The translations under genes and the position numbers were made by a program. From Ruminococcaceae bacterium BL-4 (GTDB lineage: Bacteria > Bacillota > Clostridia > Oscillospirales > Acutalibacteraceae), in NCBI GenBank assembly GCA_902809935.1, contig LR778134.1, positions 186,001 through 250,000 on the forward strand: a stretch of 64,000 nucleotides of DNA. The letters run 5' to 3'. This document shows positions 44,198 through 53,500 of the stretch, piece after piece. The notes below the pieces were generated by a model, which saw nothing but the letters and a program-made list of their open reading frames with translations, was not told the DNA's origin and did not search any database. Within the stretch, counting starts at the first letter, position 1. The number at the start of each line of letters is the position of its first letter.

Positions 44198-45799
44198 ATG
44201 ATTCTCACTTGCTATACTCCCCCACCAGCTGGCCAGACGAGACCGCCTAATTACGGGCGAATCACAGGTATCACGTCGCTCGACGTCAAGCGCAAGTATA
44301 ACGACGTCGGAGAGATGGACTTGCACTGTGCCATCTCTCCACATAATCTTAGCCTTCTGAAGCAGGAAAACATTTTGCACAAGCGCGGCGACGAAACGGC
44401 CTACATCATTAAGAGTGTCGAAAAGATTGACATGGACGATCAATTTGAACTGTCCGTTATTGCCTATGATCTGTCAATTCTTTTAAAAGATCGATACAAT
44501 CTCGAGACGCGGAATTTTGACAACGTGGAACTCGATACCGTCGTGAGGGCACTGGTTGGGCGGTCATTAACACAAAATAATCTCACTTTTAGGGACTCTT
44601 CTGCAGCTTCTTATATGGCAGCACGGAATGTCCCTCATTTTGTATTAGGCCCCACCTTATCAAGCACCCCAAAAGTAAGCCTGCAGGACACCTACGGCGA
44701 GATATTATCCTTAGTCACTAAATTATGCCAAGATCATGATATCGGCTTTAAAACGGTATTTGACCGCAAAACTTGGACATACAGATTTCAGCTATACCGA
44801 GGACTTGATCGTACAATCGGTCAAACAACTAATCAGCGCTGCATTTTCAGCAAAAAGTACGACACTATCCTGGGAGAAAGCTATTTGGAAAATAACGCTG
44901 ATTATAAAAACGTTGCATTTGTGATGGGCGAAGGCGAAGATGATGCACGCATCGGTGTATTTGTCAGGCTACCCGGGACAGAATCAGAAACACCCCGCGA
45001 GTTGGTAGTTGACGCCCGCGACCTGCAGAAAACAGAGGGCGAATCAGACAGCAGCTATAAGACAAAATTAAAGCAAAGAGGTCTGGAAAAGCTGACCGAA
45101 AACAAAAACATCTGCACTGTGACCGAACGAATCCGGCCGGACGGCAAAAAGCAGTATAAAAAAGACTGGGACTTGGGGGACTTTGTCACCTGCATGAATA
45201 AGGACTGGGGGTATCACCTCAACACCAGAATTCCAACGGTGGAAGAGGTGTACGACAGCAACGGTGCAACATACACCCCCACACTCGGAAACGACGTCCC
45301 GACGCAGAATGACAAGATCAAAAAGCTGCCGATTCCCTATGCTCATATTATCGGAGCCCCCACATTATCCACCGAAGCCTACACCGGAGAATATTTAGAC
45401 TTGAAGGGGATTCCTAATAAATATGACGTTGGAGATATTTATATCAGCACAAAGAGTACCAGTCCCGCATCAAAATACGGTGGTACATGGCAGTCTTTAG
45501 GAGGGAAGTTTTTATTAGCCGCTTACAATGATCCTAAATCGATCTATTACGGAGGCAAAACTGGTGGAGAAGCTACAAACACATTAACGGGGGACGAAAT
45601 ACCAAAACATCGTCATAGCTTATTAAATTCAAATGGCGGTGCCCCGCTAGACAATAGCAATTATGCGGTAAAGATCGATGAAAATCTTCCGCATCGGGGC
45701 TATCTGGGAAATTCGCTTACGTCAGAGGCTGGCGGGGGAAAGCCGCACAATAATATGCCCCCGTATCTGTGCGTTTACATGTGGGAACGACTGTCTTAA
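44198..45799 (+). CDS. tail-associated protein (Tal/endopeptidase type) with collar-like end
   Basis: 533 residues. The first 380 resemble the gp27-like Tal protein of siphovirus baseplates. The C terminus is different: GTWQSLGGKFLLAA, DEIPKHRHSLLN and HNNMPPYLCVYMWERLS form the collar/fibre-tip module seen in receptor-binding baseplate proteins, with His residues that may hold metal. The protein may thus combine tail tip and receptor binding. Confidence 0.88.
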   Translation: MILTCYTPPPAGQTRPPNYGRITGITSLDVKRKYNDVGEMDLHCAISPHNLSLLKQENILHKRGDETAYIIKSVEKIDMDDQFELSVIAYDLSILLKDRYNLETRNFDNVELDTVVRALVGRSLTQNNLTFRDSSAASYMAARNVPHFVLGPTLSSTPKVSLQDTYGEILSLVTKLCQDHDIGFKTVFDRKTWTYRFQLYRGLDRTIGQTTNQRCIFSKKYDTILGESYLENNADYKNVAFVMGEGEDDARIGVFVRLPGTESETPRELVVDARDLQKTEGESDSSYKTKLKQRGLEKLTENKNICTVTERIRPDGKKQYKKDWDLGDFVTCMNKDWGYHLNTRIPTVEEVYDSNGATYTPTLGNDVPTQNDKIKKLPIPYAHIIGAPTLSTEAYTGEYLDLKGIPNKYDVGDIYISTKSTSPASKYGGTWQSLGGKFLLAAYNDPKSIYYGGKTGGEATNTLTGDEIPKHRHSLLNSNGGAPLDNSNYAVKIDENLPHRGYLGNSLTSEAGGGKPHNNMPPYLCVYMWERLS

Positions 45800-45813
45800 A
45801 AGGAGGAACTATC

Positions 45814-46176
45814 ATGAAAATTTTGGATCAGCAGGGCAACGAAATCTTGAATCCGGATTTGGAAAAAGGTCATTTGGAGTCGGACAAACTGACAATCCAT
45901 CATGACGCGGTGGCAGCTGTTGCAGAGCAGTCGCACATTGAAGTTATAAAAGAGTATTCAAATGGCGGGAAAGACGTCGAAAAGGTGGTTGATGTTCCGG
46001 CAGTAGTCGGTCATGACGCCTACGATGAGTACGAAGATATTGAGCGGTATATTCCCTACACGGCAGAAGAACTTACCGCAATCGAAAAGCAGAAAAACAC
46101 TCCGACACTTGAAAGCCGGGTGGCCGCATTGGAGGAGATGCAGCTCGCCCAAATTATGGGAGGGGACGAAGCATGA
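45814..46176 (+). CDS. baseplate-associated protein, unknown
   Basis: 120 residues, acidic, with a C-terminal coiled coil (ESRVAALEEMQL). Such genes usually sit between the Tal protein and the XkdX-like protein in Clostridia phages. AGGAGGA fixes the ATG at 45814. Confidence 0.75.
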   Translation: MKILDQQGNEILNPDLEKGHLESDKLTIHHDAVAAVAEQSHIEVIKEYSNGGKDVEKVVDVPAVVGHDAYDEYEDIERYIPYTAEELTAIEKQKNTPTLESRVAALEEMQLAQIMGGDEA

Positions 46177-46310
46177 GTGCAGTCGCTAATTTTTTGATGA
46201 TCCAGTTTAAGTTAGGATGCGTTACCACAGAGCAAATTAACTCTCTTGTCGGAAAAAAGATAACTCAAACAGAAGCCGACGAAATTATTAAAAGTAATAT
46301 TTCTAATTGA
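46173..46310 (+). CDS. XkdX-like small tail protein
   Basis: 45 residues: a short helix pair with KLGCVTTEQINSLVGKKITQ and EADEII, the XkdX pattern (small phage protein of PBSX). The ATG at 46173 overlaps the previous stop by 4 bp, with GGGAGGGGACG upstream. Confidence 0.85.
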   Translation: MSAVANFLMIQFKLGCVTTEQINSLVGKKITQTEADEIIKSNISN

Positions 46311-46327
46311 ATAGGAGGATTTAAATA

Positions 46328-47326
46328 ATGGCAGAACATTGCAGTTTCTTTAATGGGCCCACTTATTCTGCAGCAGATTTCGCTGCATATTTTGCATCAT
46401 TTTTTAAAAACGGAGTTTTTGCAAAGCCAGCAGATGGACTTAAAATCAGGGCGCTCCATAACGATATGCGGATAACCGTATTACCTGGCGTCGCTTTTAT
46501 CGACGGGTACCGATATGAGCTCGACAACAGTGACGGAGAATTTAACCTTACCGTTCCGACGGCTGACGGGGCACTTGACCGAATCGACATTATCGTTGTA
46601 CGGCGCGACCTTATTAACCAAAACGCAAAACTCACTTATATAGCCGGCACTCCTGCAAGTAGTCCAACGATTCCTCCCCTTAGTCGGACATCTGATATCG
46701 ACGATATTAAGCTGTGCCAAATCAAAGTTGCCAAAGGTGCAGTAAAAATATCTGATTCAAATATTGAAGACTTCAGATTTGACAATAGTGTGTGTGGAAT
46801 TGTAGCATCAGCAGTCACTGATGTCTCTACCAAAGAATTGTTTGCGCAATACAATACGATGTATCAGGACTTTCAGACCAAGGTTAACAATGCATTTAGT
46901 ACCTGGTTTGCAAACGTCCAAAACACATTATCCGGAGACACGGCGGGAAATCTGCTCCAAAAAATTAATGCAATCAATGAGTCAAAAGGTCATGCAAACG
47001 GTATCGCCGGACTGAACAAAGATGGAACCGTTCCCCCAGAGCAGGGCGGCACCGGAGAAAAATCCTTATCTGACACCCGTAATGCTATGGGATTAGGATC
47101 ATCCGGTCCCGTACCGGTATCCAGCGGAGGCACCGGACAGAATTCACTTGCCGCCAGCCGTAGTGTGATGGGTCTTGGAAATACGACCGGTCCGCTGCCA
47201 ATTGCCAATGGCGGTCACGGATGTAATAACCGTGTAGATGGTCTGCATGCAATGGGAATTAACTGGGGCACCTCGGCAGCACCTGCTACTGCAGCCGCCA
47301 ACAGCTTTTATATTCAACTGTTATGA
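46328..47326 (+). CDS. baseplate/tail fibre protein with Gly-rich repeats
   Basis: 332 residues. The first 170 match N-terminal baseplate domains of Clostridia/Lactococcus phages (YELDNSDGEFNLTVPTADGA). Then a coiled coil and two copies of a Gly-rich fibre motif (GGTGEKSLSDTRNAMGLG, GGTGQNSLAASRSVMGLG) ending in GPLPIANGG, common in fibre tips. Trimeric receptor-binding role inferred. Confidence 0.85.
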   Translation: MAEHCSFFNGPTYSAADFAAYFASFFKNGVFAKPADGLKIRALHNDMRITVLPGVAFIDGYRYELDNSDGEFNLTVPTADGALDRIDIIVVRRDLINQNAKLTYIAGTPASSPTIPPLSRTSDIDDIKLCQIKVAKGAVKISDSNIEDFRFDNSVCGIVASAVTDVSTKELFAQYNTMYQDFQTKVNNAFSTWFANVQNTLSGDTAGNLLQKINAINESKGHANGIAGLNKDGTVPPEQGGTGEKSLSDTRNAMGLGSSGPVPVSSGGTGQNSLAASRSVMGLGNTTGPLPIANGGHGCNNRVDGLHAMGINWGTSAAPATAAANSFYIQLL

Positions 47327-47341
47327 TGGGATGTGATTTAA

Positions 47342-48217
47342 ATGGCTGAATGGTATGGCGGCAATAGCGACTACAGTTATTACTGGGGCTCTAGCACCAC
47401 CCAAGCATACTTATCCGCATCTGTCGAAATTATCAGCGAATATACGGCACGTGTCCATGTACACGCATCCACGACCTGTATCAATGGTGGAATGAGTGAA
47501 TACGGTGTTCACACACAGTGCGGCGTTGAAAATTACAGCGCAGACGGAGAAGGAATTTACAACGGAAACGGGAACTGGGTCGGGCAAGTAGAAGGTTCCT
47601 GGGACTTTAGCCGGAGTGACAGTGATTACGACGTCACCGTATTCGGAAAATACTGGGGCGATACGGTCAATGGATACGGTCCTGCAGGCAACAACGGCGA
47701 GGTTGATGGAACTCTTACCATTCCCGCGCGGCCTTATTACGCAGCCGGCGCTCCGTCCGCTAAAGTATCTAAGACGCAAGTACCGATCGGAATGGCGATC
47801 ACGTTATCGTGGGCAAAGTCCAGTACACAGGGCAACGCAAATTTCGACCATTTCGAAGTTACTGACGGACTCGGCGTGCGGCTGTATGTCGGATCCGGAA
47901 CAAGTATTCAGACGGTACCGAGCAAAATACTTGATCAGTACGGCAAAGACAATTACTACAATCGGATATCAGTTTCCAATAAGAAAAAAGGCTGGGTCTA
48001 TTATGCAGTCTGGGAAGTTCACGAGTGGTACGGATCTTATCCGTCCTCCCCCGTTTGCTGGGTTGGCGTGGAAGTTAAATCCGGTGTGATCACGATGTAC
48101 GATTCCAGCGGCAAAAAGCACGTTGGGCTCGTGACTGCCTATGATGCAAATGGAAAGCCCCATTATGTTTTGATATCGGCTTACGATTTGAGCGGAAAAA
48201 AGCATGATACACAATAA
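47342..48217 (+). CDS. tail fibre or receptor-binding protein with triple C-terminal repeat
   Basis: 291 residues, beta-rich, aromatic. The N-terminal half resembles siphovirus proteins of the DUF859 type. The end carries three tandem copies of a 14-residue motif (MYDSSGKKHVGLVT, AYDANGKPHYVLIS, AYDLSGKKH). Position between fibre and lysis genes fits a receptor-binding accessory. Confidence 0.75.
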   Translation: MAEWYGGNSDYSYYWGSSTTQAYLSASVEIISEYTARVHVHASTTCINGGMSEYGVHTQCGVENYSADGEGIYNGNGNWVGQVEGSWDFSRSDSDYDVTVFGKYWGDTVNGYGPAGNNGEVDGTLTIPARPYYAAGAPSAKVSKTQVPIGMAITLSWAKSSTQGNANFDHFEVTDGLGVRLYVGSGTSIQTVPSKILDQYGKDNYYNRISVSNKKKGWVYYAVWEVHEWYGSYPSSPVCWVGVEVKSGVITMYDSSGKKHVGLVTAYDANGKPHYVLISAYDLSGKKHDTQ

Positions 48218-48231
48218 GGAGGATAAAAATC

Positions 48232-48327
48232 ATGGATACTAAAGTAATCATTTACACGGACGACCTTTATCAGGCCGCACAAAAAGAAATCAACCACCAG
48301 GAAGCCCTGAAAGGAGATGCAGAATAA
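48232..48327 (+). CDS. 31-residue phage protein before the endolysin
   Basis: MDTKVIIYTDDLYQAAQKEI and 11 more residues, charged. AAGGAGGATAAAA precedes the ATG. The stop overlaps the amidase start (TAATG), so translational coupling is likely. Not recognised. Confidence 0.65.
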   Translation: MDTKVIIYTDDLYQAAQKEINHQEALKGDAE

Positions 48328-49283
48328 TGGATATTGTACAAATGCTTTGCCCGCCTGAAAAATACGGAATCAAGTGCCCCTGCCCTATGGCTCCGACCCG
48401 CGTCGTCATTCACAATACATATAACGATGCCTCTGCACGCTCTGAAATCGCTTACATGATTGGCAACAACAACGAGTGTTCTTTCCATTATGCGGTCGAC
48501 GATCGGGAAATTGTCCAGGGAATTCCGGAGAACCGGAACGCCTGGCATGCAGGCGACGGAAACGGCCCCGGAAACCGCCAGGGAATCGCAATTGAAATCT
48601 GCTACAGTTTATCCGGCGGTGAACGTTTTGACGCGGCAGAGCGCAACGGTGCGCAGTTAGCGGCTATACTGCTCAATAAGTACGGCTGGGGCATTGATCG
48701 GCTCACGAAGCACCAGGATTACATGGACAAGTATTGCCCGCACAGAACACTTGACCGAGGCTGGGGACGCTTTGTCCAGATGGTGCAGTCCTACATGTCT
48801 GGTGACACCCCGTCTGATATTGTCAGCGCTGCCATCTCCCCCGCTGATAATACCAGCAAGGTTAGTGCGGCCTATCGAGTGCGCACAGCTGAAAACGGTT
48901 GGCTCAGCGAAGTTTGGGATAACAACGACTTCGCCGGCGTGCGAGGCCATAAGATCACCGATATTGCAATCGGTGTCACGCAGGGAGCTATTCGGTACCG
49001 TGTCCATGTATGCGGCGGTGACTGGCTGCCTTACGTCACCGGATACGATATCAACGATGACAACAACGGCTATGCCGGCAACGGTCAGGAAATCGATGCG
49101 GTCGAGGCATATTATTACTCCCCTGCAGGTATGCACCCACTTCGCTGCGCCCATTACAAAGTCAGTCCGAACCTCCAATCCTGGTATGAAGAGCAGATCG
49201 ACGATAATACCGATAACGGTATGGACGGCTTTTCCGGGAAGTACGGCAATACAATCGATCGTTTCCAGATGACGGTCGCGTAA
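48327..49283 (+). CDS. endolysin, N-acetylmuramoyl-L-alanine amidase
   Basis: 318 residues. Residues 1-155 are an amidase-2/PGRP-like domain: zinc His in VVIHNTY, AWHAGDGNG and a C-terminal KHQDYMDKYCPHRTL block. The second half is a beta-rich wall-binding domain (AYRVRTAENGWLSEVWDNND...) as in clostridial hydrophobic-W-type repeats. Cuts the stem peptide from glycan at lysis. Confidence 0.93.
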   Translation: MDIVQMLCPPEKYGIKCPCPMAPTRVVIHNTYNDASARSEIAYMIGNNNECSFHYAVDDREIVQGIPENRNAWHAGDGNGPGNRQGIAIEICYSLSGGERFDAAERNGAQLAAILLNKYGWGIDRLTKHQDYMDKYCPHRTLDRGWGRFVQMVQSYMSGDTPSDIVSAAISPADNTSKVSAAYRVRTAENGWLSEVWDNNDFAGVRGHKITDIAIGVTQGAIRYRVHVCGGDWLPYVTGYDINDDNNGYAGNGQEIDAVEAYYYSPAGMHPLRCAHYKVSPNLQSWYEEQIDDNTDNGMDGFSGKYGNTIDRFQMTVA

Positions 49284-49293
49284 GGAGGACAGA

Positions 49294-49530
49294 ATGCCAA
49301 CAGAAATCATTGTTGCGCTGATTGCCTTCTTAGGGACAGCGGTCGGCAGCTGGAGTGGAATCCGCATTTCCAATAAATTAGTGGATTATCGTCTCTGCCA
49401 GCTAGAAGAAAAAGTTGCAAAGCATAATCAAGTTGTAGAGCGCACCTACAGACTAGAAGAACAGATGAAAGTTGCAAATCACCGAATCAGTGATTTGGAA
49501 GTTAAGGAGGAACATTATGAACATGAATGA
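49294..49530 (+). CDS. XhlA-like hemolysin/holin accessory
   Basis: 78 residues. N-terminal membrane helix (IIVALIAFLGTAVGSW) and a coiled coil (LEEKVAKHNQVVERTYRLEE), like phage lysis accessory proteins. It overlaps the holin gene by 14 bp and belongs to the lysis module. Confidence 0.8.
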   Translation: MPTEIIVALIAFLGTAVGSWSGIRISNKLVDYRLCQLEEKVAKHNQVVERTYRLEEQMKVANHRISDLEVKEEHYEHE

Positions 49531-49816
49531 TTTTTTAACCTGGAGTATTCTCGGCACCTTCGCGGGTGCTGCGGCAGTTACAGGACTTTTGACGCAGCTG
49601 CTTAAAGGCGCCGGTACCATTGCAAAGATGCCGACACAGATTTTAAGCTATCTGATTGCCTTAGTTGTGCTACTCATCAGCACGGCAGCTAATGCAGGAT
49701 TCTTGCAGCCCTGGACAGTATGGGCATTGGTACCGCTCAATGCGGTATTGGTATCGACGGCCAGCAATGGTGCCTACCAGGCAATCGCACGAGTTTCCAG
49801 CAAATCCGGTACCTAA
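49517..49816 (+). CDS. holin
   Basis: 99 residues with two to three membrane helices (ILGTFAGAAAVTGLLT, LIALVVLLISTAANAG, VWALVPLNAVLVST). Forms lesions that release the endolysin. ATG at 49517 follows AAGGAGGA. Last gene of the late operon. Confidence 0.88.
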   Translation: MNMNDFLTWSILGTFAGAAAVTGLLTQLLKGAGTIAKMPTQILSYLIALVVLLISTAANAGFLQPWTVWALVPLNAVLVSTASNGAYQAIARVSSKSGT

Positions 49817-49841
49817 AAGCAATAAAATATAATTTATAAGT

Positions 49842-49888
49842 AATAAGCCAACCGAGGATTTTTCCCCGGTAGGCTTATTTTTTTGTTC
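49842..49888 (+). terminator. late operon terminator
   Basis: AATAAGCCAACCGAGG pairs with CCCCGGTAGGCTTATT around TTTTT, followed by seven T. Ends the late operon. Confidence 0.93.
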
Positions 49889-49897
49889 TTTTTTAAC

Positions 49898-49912
49898 GTG
49901 AATATAATTCAC
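49898..49912. repeat. 15-bp palindrome, copy 1
   Basis: GTGAATATAATTCAC, nearly palindromic. The same sequence is at 56452-56466 and a one-base variant at 56687-56701. With flanking bases, copy 1 (ACGTGAAT...TTCACAT) is the inverse of copy 2. Confidence 0.75.
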
Positions 49913-50042
49913 ATTTTTAAGCAAAATAAAAGCGCCATTACTCATCCATAAGGATAACTAACAGCACTTTATTTCCGCAATTGCGGCCGTTTAACGATTA
50001 AGACAAACCAGTCTGCGGTAAAGACAAAGTTCGGATAATCTT

Positions 50043-50089
50043 TCTTTGGTAGGATATCCAGGACTCGAGCCCAGCACCAACCGGTTATG
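50043..50089 (-). repeat. tRNA-Met 3' half, copy A
   Basis: Reading the minus strand, it covers the anticodon loop (CTCATAA), 3' anticodon stem, variable loop, T arm and CCA end. It matches copy B (56617-56663) at 42 of 47 bases. No D arm or 5' acceptor strand follows, and the 5' anticodon stem is replaced by unrelated bases. Confidence 0.8.
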
Positions 50090-50111
50090 AGACAACTGGG
50101 GGATTTTTTTA

Positions 50112-50220
50112 TTGTTAATACGCCTAATTATGGCATTGCAAATATGTCGAATCATGACGAACCTTCGTAAAAAGTGTTCCATTTTATAGAATTTAAGGGT
50201 ATTATTAACGAGATAAAAGA
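50112..50220 (+). repeat. 109-bp diverged direct repeat, copy R1
   Basis: Ungapped partner of R2 (54808-54916), identical at 89 of 109 positions. No open frame covers either; stops in all frames suggest decayed or non-coding DNA. It lies before the STAND gene. Confidence 0.85.
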
Positions 50221-50517
50221 TCCATTTCAGACCTGCCATGCAGAAAAACAATAAGCAGATTTTCCACCCTGTTTCGTCAAAACGCATGGTGAAGTGACAG
50301 TATAGGTTCTATAATTTGGATATAAATTCAAACTGTCTTTTGGTCAAAATGATAAGCAAAAAATTGCCGTAATGGAATATTTTTATGTACGAGTTTAGAA
50401 GATAGAGTCCCAATGAAAGCAATAAAGGCAATTTGTGTTTTGGGAAAAAATTTATTCTTTGCAACAAATATTACTTTGTTAACATGTTTTCAACGATATG
50501 GAAAGTGGGAAAATTTA

Positions 50518-53500
50518 ATGGCTGACAACAATCAATTTATAAAATCAGATATCGGGGCTCAGTCTGCTTGGAAAGGCTTTTCATCTCAAACTCTTTATAT
50601 TGCATCAAGAATTGTTTCAGATACCGATGATAATTGCTTTTACCCAGAAGATATCGAAGATTTGGTTGTTAAAAATAAAGGCAAAGTAATCGAGGCAGTC
50701 CAAATCAAAAATGTATCCGCTCCCCTTACAATTTCCCATCTTTCTTCTACGAAATCTTCTCTTTCTGGTGAAGGCTTTTTTAATAGAGTTTGTAGCTTAC
50801 ATGCGCAATACCCAGAATTCAATATAGTGAAAGTAGTGTATTTCTCTTCGTTGGGCGACGAACTTAAAGGAATTTCCCAAGGTGACGAATTTTATTGTAA
50901 ATCTGTAAAAGAAAAACTTATTAAAAGTCATAAGCTAACTGCAAAAGATGCAGAGTGGCTTGTTCTATCATTAGTTTTTGAGAAAGTTGACATTTTAACA
51001 CTTGAGCAAGCCATTTACTCGCAAATTAAAGAGTATGTTGAAACTATGGCTGCTCCCGAAATAGCAAAATCGTTACTAATTCAGCATGTTTCAGAGTTGT
51101 CAAAGTCAAAAGGATATATAAGCAAAAAAATTTGGCAAGAGCAAATCCACAGCATTGGAACGGACATTTCATCAATTGATGGCTATTTTAAAGAGTATAA
51201 CAAATCATTAGTTAGATTAAGCGAATTAGGAACCGGAAAAAGTGAAAACCAATTAAGATATGAATTCAATCAAGGTATTTCTACGAATCCTGACCATATT
51301 CGTTACGGAATTGATTTCAGAAGAGAAAAGTGGCTAAATGCTATTGCTACCTCAATGAAGAAAACAAATACTGTTATCGTTAAAGGGGTTTCTGGCCAAG
51401 GAAAAACAGCTATTTGTTATAGATACTTGCTTGAAAACTTCCCTGAGGAGCTAGTGTTTTGCGTTCGACATATTGCTTCAGAGCAACAAGCAGAGAATTT
51501 AGTTGCAGCGTTAAGTGGAATTGCGAAACACACACAAAAATTAGCTGTATATATCGATGTCAATCCTGGTGAAACAAAATGGGGTTTATTATTGCAAGAA
51601 ATGAGCATGAGGAAAATTAATATTCCTTTATTGATTTCAATAAGGGAAGAGGATTTTAACCTAACCCCAATTAACGGCAGCATATTTGCTTATCAGTTAA
51701 TCGAAGTTCAATTAACAGAACCTGAAGCTAAATTAATTTATGATCATAGCACTGCCGTAATGCCTCATAGTAAACATAGAACATTTGAGGAAGCTTGGAT
51801 CTCCTTCGGTGGTAAAGGTCCTTTGATTGAGTTCACTTATTTTTTAACTAATAATCAAACATTAGCAGAGCGTTTGAGAGGACAAATAAATAATTTGCTT
51901 TTAGAAAAAGTTCCTGATTCATGGTTCGATATACTAAAAGTCATTAGTCTTGCCGGGAAAGTTGGCGGCGCAGTAGCTGTAAACAAGTTGAAAAAAGTTA
52001 TTAAATGCGATAATTTTATGGCAGCCATACAGCGTTTTAAGGATGAATATCTCATTAAAGGAATTTCAAGCAACACCTATATTGAAGCTCTCCACCCTGT
52101 CCGCGCAACCATATTGTGCGAAATATTAAAATCATTAACTAATGACGAACCAATAGTTGACTTGTTGAATTGCATCGGATGCATTGATGGACACAATCTG
52201 CAATATTTATTAATGGATTATTTTACAGAATATCCATACCGCAAGCAGATAATTAATGATATAACCAACGTAATTCAAAATGATTGGGCTTCGTTTGCCG
52301 GAGTCGTTAAGGCCATGTTGTGGCTTGATGTTAAAAGATATTATGAAAGTAATGCTCAAGTAATCTCAAATCTAATAAAAGAAAAAGGAAAAGGTTGGCT
52401 GTGCATGATGCCAACGGATATTTCTGGTTTAATTATGCCTAATGAGTTTATGCTCGAAAATCTTGTAAAAAACCATTTTTCTACTACAAGTGGTAAAGAT
52501 GCACTCATCCATGCTATTGAGAATTTGAAAGCATCCTTGTCTTCATTTAGCATTGATTTTGAAGCAACTGATGCATTTATTTTATCTGCCACTATACCAA
52601 CATCGGAAATTAAAAATGACAATGATTGCGATGCCCTTGGTTACAGTTTGTTTTGGTTAGCAAAAAGGAATCGGCTATTACATGAAATCAAACTAAGTGA
52701 AAACTCTTGGATCGTTTTGCTACACTCAGATTTTCAAGTCTGTGCAAATGCAGCGCGCGGAATATATGAGCATGAATTGCTGAGAGGCTATTATGAAAAA
52801 GTTAAAAGCAGTCTGCTTGACAGATTTCTAACAAGCTTCTGCACAATAATCTATTCCGAATCCAAAGATGATGTTGTTTGCAAGTTTGTTCCTCCAGTTT
52901 TTGCAGACAACAGTGATACCCCAGCATTTAAAAATTTCAATTATTATTGGAAAATCAAAGCACTCAACATTTTGCAGCAACTTTTTCCAAACAAAGAATA
53001 TATTGAAGTTGAATTGCTTGGCATAGACTTGTTTTCAGATTTATCAATTGAACCGATGGATTATAAAGGTCGCATTTCCAAATCAAATCGCTATGATTCT
53101 TGGATTACTGAAATAAATTCATGGTTTATTTCAAGGGTTTATTATAAATATAGGCCTTCATCTTGGGATGAATATGTGAAAAAGATTGAGAAAATTAGAA
53201 TAACATCAAACGCTGTGATTTCCGATGCAATATCATTGGTGGATAACTTTTACAAGAAACAACGTTGGAACCACGATCGTTATGATAAGGTACATACTGA
53301 GAAGGTTATGCTATCTTCCCTAATTTCAAAAGATTTATTATTGCCGGTATCAGTAGTCGATAAATATTGCTTGTATAGAGAGAATATGGAAAATGATGCC
53401 GACAAAGAAAATAAGAACGTAATCGCACCCCTGTTGTATACAAAATATAAAAAGTTAAGGGCAGAACTGTCAAATGGTTATGACTCTATTGAGAAATTTT

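Noticed and set aside
46328-48217. Diversity-generating retroelement acting on fibre genes
   Set aside because: No reverse transcriptase and no template/variable repeat pair in the window.
49991-50287. 98-codon minus-strand frame as a gene
   Set aside because: It runs through the tRNA fragment and repeat R1, has no ribosome site and no family resemblance.
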